Below, piece by piece: positions 15,106-17,372 of a DNA stretch of 17,372 nucleotides. Source of the stretch: Phocaeicola sp. (GTDB lineage Bacteria > Bacteroidota > Bacteroidia > Bacteroidales > Bacteroidaceae); NCBI GenBank assembly GCA_020026175.1, contig JAHHQV010000058.1, forward strand, positions 1 through 17,372, written 5' to 3'. Every line of letters begins with the position of its first letter. Position 1 is the stretch's first letter. Position numbers and translations under genes: made by a program. The notes beneath the pieces are model-generated. The model saw nothing but the letters and a program-made list of their open reading frames with translations. It ran no database searches and had not been told where the DNA came from.

Positions 15106-16146
15106 ATGACTACAGACGAGAAATATATTAGAAGATGTATAGAACTTGCACGTAATGGGATGTGCAATGCAGCCCCCAACCCTATGGTAGGTGCAGTAAT
15201 AGTTCATGACGGGAAAATAATAGGCGAGGGATACCATGCACGTTGTGGAGAAGGACATGCAGAGGTAAACGCCATACGCTCTGTAAAAAACGAAGAACTG
15301 CTGAAAGACTCTACCATATATGTAAGTCTGGAACCATGTTCGCATTACGGCAAGACCCCACCTTGTGCCGACCTCATTATAAGCAAAGGGATACCACGCG
15401 TCGTTGTGGGATGTGTAGACCCCTTTGTGGAAGTATCGGGCAGAGGAATCAACAAGCTGCGCAATGCAGGGATAGACGTAAAAGTGGGAGTCCTTGAAGA
15501 TGAATGTAAGAACCTGATAAAAAGGTTCGTTACACTCAACATCAAAAAACGTCCTTATATCACATTGAAATGGGCAGAATCAGCCGATGGATTTATAGAC
15601 ATCATCCGCCAAAACGGGAATCCTGAAATATTGTCCACCCCTATCACATCAATGTATGTACACAAGCAGAGAGCCGAACACAAGTCCATCCTTGTGGGCA
15701 GAAAAACCGCATTGCTTGACAATCCTTCACTCACTACACGCAATTGGTACGGAAAGAATCCGCTACGCATGGTTATAGACAAGGATTTGTCGTTGCCCGA
15801 AGACATCAAGCTATTCGACCGTTCCACTCCTACCATTGTATTTACCTCAAAGGAAAAAGCATCTACCGAAAATCTTGAATACATAAAGCTTGATTTCGGG
15901 ACAGATATTCTTCCACAGATTTTCAACATCCTTTACGAAAGGAAAATCCAATCACTCATGGTAGAGGGAGGCACTACACTACTACAGTCTTTCATCGACA
16001 GCGGTTCGTGGGATGAAATCTTTGTAGAACACTCAAAGAAAACTCTATACGATGGAGTGAAATCTCCCGTCATACCCAAAGGAATAGCATCTTTTACAGA
16101 ATTTAGAGACGGAGTGTTATCAAGAGTCTTTTTCAAGCCTCTGTAG
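15106..16146 (+). CDS. ribD: Bifunctional riboflavin biosynthesis deaminase/reductase
   Basis: This 346-residue cytosolic enzyme carries out two consecutive steps of riboflavin synthesis, deamination of the pyrimidine intermediate and reduction of its ribose. The deaminase domain (about 4-145) has zinc ligands in HAEVNAI (His51, proton-donor Glu53) and PCSHYGKTPPC (77-87; Cys78, Cys87). The reductase domain starts at RPYITLKWAESADGF (149-163) and includes MVEGGTTLLQSFI. The ATG at 15106 gives the usual start; upstream in-frame codons overlap prmC. The last ten or so codons and the TAG stop coincide with an antisense fragment resembling the neighbouring nuclease gene. The C-terminus may therefore have been reshaped, although both domains look complete. 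Confidence 0.95.
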   Translation: MTTDEKYIRRCIELARNGMCNAAPNPMVGAVIVHDGKIIGEGYHARCGEGHAEVNAIRSVKNEELLKDSTIYVSLEPCSHYGKTPPCADLIISKGIPRVVVGCVDPFVEVSGRGINKLRNAGIDVKVGVLEDECKNLIKRFVTLNIKKRPYITLKWAESADGFIDIIRQNGNPEILSTPITSMYVHKQRAEHKSILVGRKTALLDNPSLTTRNWYGKNPLRMVIDKDLSLPEDIKLFDRSTPTIVFTSKEKASTENLEYIKLDFGTDILPQIFNILYERKIQSLMVEGGTTLLQSFIDSGSWDEIFVEHSKKTLYDGVKSPVIPKGIASFTEFRDGVLSRVFFKPL

Positions 16147-16175
16147 ACCTTAAGGCATTCTTCATATTCCTCATA
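16118..16175 (-). pseudogene. Remnant of a PDDEXK_2 nuclease gene overlapping the ribD 3' end
   Basis: Bases 16141-16175 match 16485-16519 inside the adjacent nuclease gene at 34 of 35 positions. Weaker similarity (17 of 23) continues through 16118-16140 versus 16462-16484. On the minus strand it encodes EEYEECLKVYRGLKKTLDN, comparable to EEYEESLKVYRDWKNTLET in the intact gene. Flanking sequence on either side is unrelated, so only about 58 bases remain. It covers the ribD stop codon. Confidence 0.7.
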
Positions 16176-16201
16176 AAAATGATATCCACAACGTGGTAAC
16201 T

Positions 16202-17176
16202 TCAAAGTCTGTTTATCTCATCAACAGACAAACCGGTGGCTTGTGATATAACATCAACGGAGAGACCTATTTTCTTAAGATTAATTGCTGTCTGTCTTTG
16301 GCTTTCGGCAAAACCTTCCGCCTTACCTTTTTCCATACCTTTTTCCATACCTTTTTCCATGCCTTTTTCCATACCTTTTTCCATACCTTTTTCCATGCCT
16401 TTTTCCATGCCTTTTTCCATGCCTTTTTCCATGCCTATCTTTTCAGCCTTCTGAACAGCAGTTTCAAGAGTATTTTTCCAATCCCTGTAGACCTTAAGGC
16501 TTTCTTCATATTCCTCATACTTTTCCTTCGTAAACTTGGCTATCTCGGCTGATTCAAAAAGACTTTTGAAAACCCTTTCCTGAAGAGCGGCAGGACGTTC
16601 CATCAAACGTGAAAGGTTGCGCAAGACAAACATCCATTTATCAAACATGCTTGTCAGCTCATTCTCTTTCTTGCGGAACTTTGGCATCTCCAGATAAATG
16701 AATGTGAGTTTGTCGTAAAATACAGATTTAGTTGCAGTGTCCATAAGCTGAACTTTATGATGGTAATAGTCATTGTCGCCATCATTGAATGTAAAATTCA
16801 ACACACCTATAACATATACCCCCTTAAGTTCATAGTTCCACTCGCCCTTGCGCCCTTGCTCGCGGATGGGAAAAGTGGAATAATAAAGGCTGCGGTCTTT
16901 GAAGAACATCTGTTCGCCTTTCTGCATCTCGATAAGGAACTTCTCTCCATTTTCATTCTCGCAATATACATCAAATACCGCACGACGATCCCTCTCGGAA
17001 GTACCTAACTGCTCCGGATTAAGATAGGTCAGGTCACTGATAACTTCCTTGCCTTCAAGAAGGCTGTTGATAAAACTTATAAGAAGCTCCTTGTTCATCT
17101 CAGTACCGAAAATCATCTTGAAGCCAAAATCCGTATAAGGATTTACATATCTGTCTGCCAAATCATTATGTATCAT
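16202..17176 (-). CDS. PD-(D/E)XK nuclease-family transposase-like protein (PDDEXK_2 / Rpn-like)
   Basis: This 324-residue protein has the family opening VNPYTDFGFKMIFGTEMNKELLISFIN in residues 11-37. The nuclease-like core has Asp69 (AVFDVYCEN) and the E-x-Q-K motif EMQK (83-86). A conserved middle section reads LKGVYVIGVLNFTF. A charged coiled-coil region carries KYEEYEESLKVYR and then nine GMEK units. The C-terminal segment GLSVDVISQATGLSVDEINRL is a common tail in this family. Members are annotated as transposases, but the related Rpn proteins are DNA endonucleases that promote recombination. No terminal inverted repeats are visible around it. It converges on ribD and has its own promoter. 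Confidence 0.9.
   Translation of the reverse strand: MIHNDLADRYVNPYTDFGFKMIFGTEMNKELLISFINSLLEGKEVISDLTYLNPEQLGTSERDRRAVFDVYCENENGEKFLIEMQKGEQMFFKDRSLYYSTFPIREQGRKGEWNYELKGVYVIGVLNFTFNDGDNDYYHHKVQLMDTATKSVFYDKLTFIYLEMPKFRKKENELTSMFDKWMFVLRNLSRLMERPAALQERVFKSLFESAEIAKFTKEKYEEYEESLKVYRDWKNTLETAVQKAEKIGMEKGMEKGMEKGMEKGMEKGMEKGMEKGMEKGMEKGKAEGFAESQRQTAINLKKIGLSVDVISQATGLSVDEINRL
16327..16434. repeat. Nine tandem 12-bp units encoding GMEK
   Basis: The plus strand reads CTTTTTCCATAC or CTTTTTCCATGC nine times. The order of the last two-base variants is AC, AC, GC, AC, AC, GC, GC, GC, GC. Each unit is one GMEK in the nuclease-family protein, so copy-number change stays in frame and alters only the length of a charged helical linker. 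Confidence 0.95.
16485..16519. repeat. Intact-gene copy of the 35-bp direct repeat
   Basis: This segment inside the nuclease gene is the partner of 16141-16175, with one mismatch in 35 bases, in the same orientation, 344 bases apart. Confidence 0.9.
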
Positions 17177-17372
17177 TTCCTCGTCATTTATTGTTCAATA
17201 CAAATATATTTATTTTTCATAAAAAAAGCAATAAGAAAGGAATTTAATATCAAATTATATTACTATTTATATTAAAATCGCTTTATGAATTTTCATTATT
17301 ACGTTATTATCAAGATATAATATATTATCACACCACATTTCCATTCCTTATTTTCGACTGAATCTTCTGTAT
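17177..17372. other. Gene-free AT-rich region upstream of the nuclease-family gene
   Basis: No coding region, RNA gene or mobile-element end was recognised in these 196 bases, apart from the promoter near 17201-17232. The window ends here. Confidence 0.5.
17201..17232 (-). promoter_or_regulatory. Promoter of the nuclease-family gene
   Basis: On the minus strand, TATATTTG (17208-17201) matches TAnnTTTG. ATTG (17232-17229) stands 20 bases upstream as the -33 element. The leader to the ATG at 17176 is about 20 bases. Confidence 0.6.

Noticed and set aside
15076..15345. Ninety extra N-terminal codons on the prmC reading frame
   Set aside because: They are antisense to ribD, look nothing like PrmC and would make the protein far longer than the family; the ATG at 15075 gives the normal length.
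15933..16205. A 90-residue open frame antisense to ribD
   Set aside because: Only its first part resembles the nuclease protein; the remainder is ribD antisense. It is better described as a 58-base remnant than as a gene.
16327..16434. CRISPR-like array
   Set aside because: Units are 12 bp, contiguous without spacers and inside a coding frame; it is a coding tandem repeat.
16141..16519. 35-bp direct repeats as transposon target duplications or attachment sites
   Set aside because: One copy is inside the nuclease coding region in a homologous frame, so the repeat reflects gene homology rather than flanking duplication.

Overview
The window looks like a chromosomal segment of a member of the Bacteroidales (Bacteroides, Phocaeicola or Prevotella type). 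The DNA is AT-rich. Five genes or operons are preceded by the Bacteroidetes promoter layout (a TTG-containing -33 element, about 19-21 bases, then TAnnTTTG), and a sixth has the -7 box without a well-placed -33. Shine-Dalgarno sequences are mostly absent. Several proteins have clear Bacteroidales relatives: a carboxypeptidase-like-domain TonB receptor, a DUF4374 lipoprotein with an acidic surface-export signal, and a PDDEXK_2 transposase-family protein with a GMEK repeat. The exact species cannot be told from the sequence.

Layout. 1-339 is a gene-free leader with small palindromes and one good promoter. 340-5120 (+) is a metal-acquisition cluster: a TonB-dependent receptor, a DUF4374 lipoprotein (the XusA/XusB-like arrangement) and a ChaN-family protein. 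It ends in a perfect 28-bp inverted repeat that also terminates the opposing operon. 5191-7423 (-) is a two-gene unit: an XRE/cupin regulator followed by an AMP-binding acyl-CoA ligase. It is divergent from a Cof-type HAD phosphatase (7598-8374, +). 8425-8600 (-) holds tRNA-Leu(UAA) and tRNA-Gly(GCC) behind a consensus promoter.

From 8678 to 15075 the minus strand carries mostly housekeeping genes. In transcription order these are prmC, recX and comF (overlapping by 4 and 1 bases), a secreted GH20 beta-hexosaminidase, pyrE, a SRPBCC protein and argH. A strong hairpin with a T-rich tail lies between pyrE and the SRPBCC gene. ribD (+) diverges from prmC across only 30 bases. The right end is a PDDEXK_2 nuclease/transposase-family gene (-) with nine in-frame 12-bp repeats. 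A 58-bp piece of it is duplicated over the stop codon of ribD. 17177-17372 has a promoter but no gene.

Nothing here is clearly a new defence or mobile system. The most interesting points are the ChaN protein as third member of a XusAB-like locus, the nuclease remnant overlapping the end of ribD, the tRNA promoter inside a 51-base imperfect palindrome, and the matched TTTGTGAAA elements at both divergent start sites of the regulator/HAD intergenic region.
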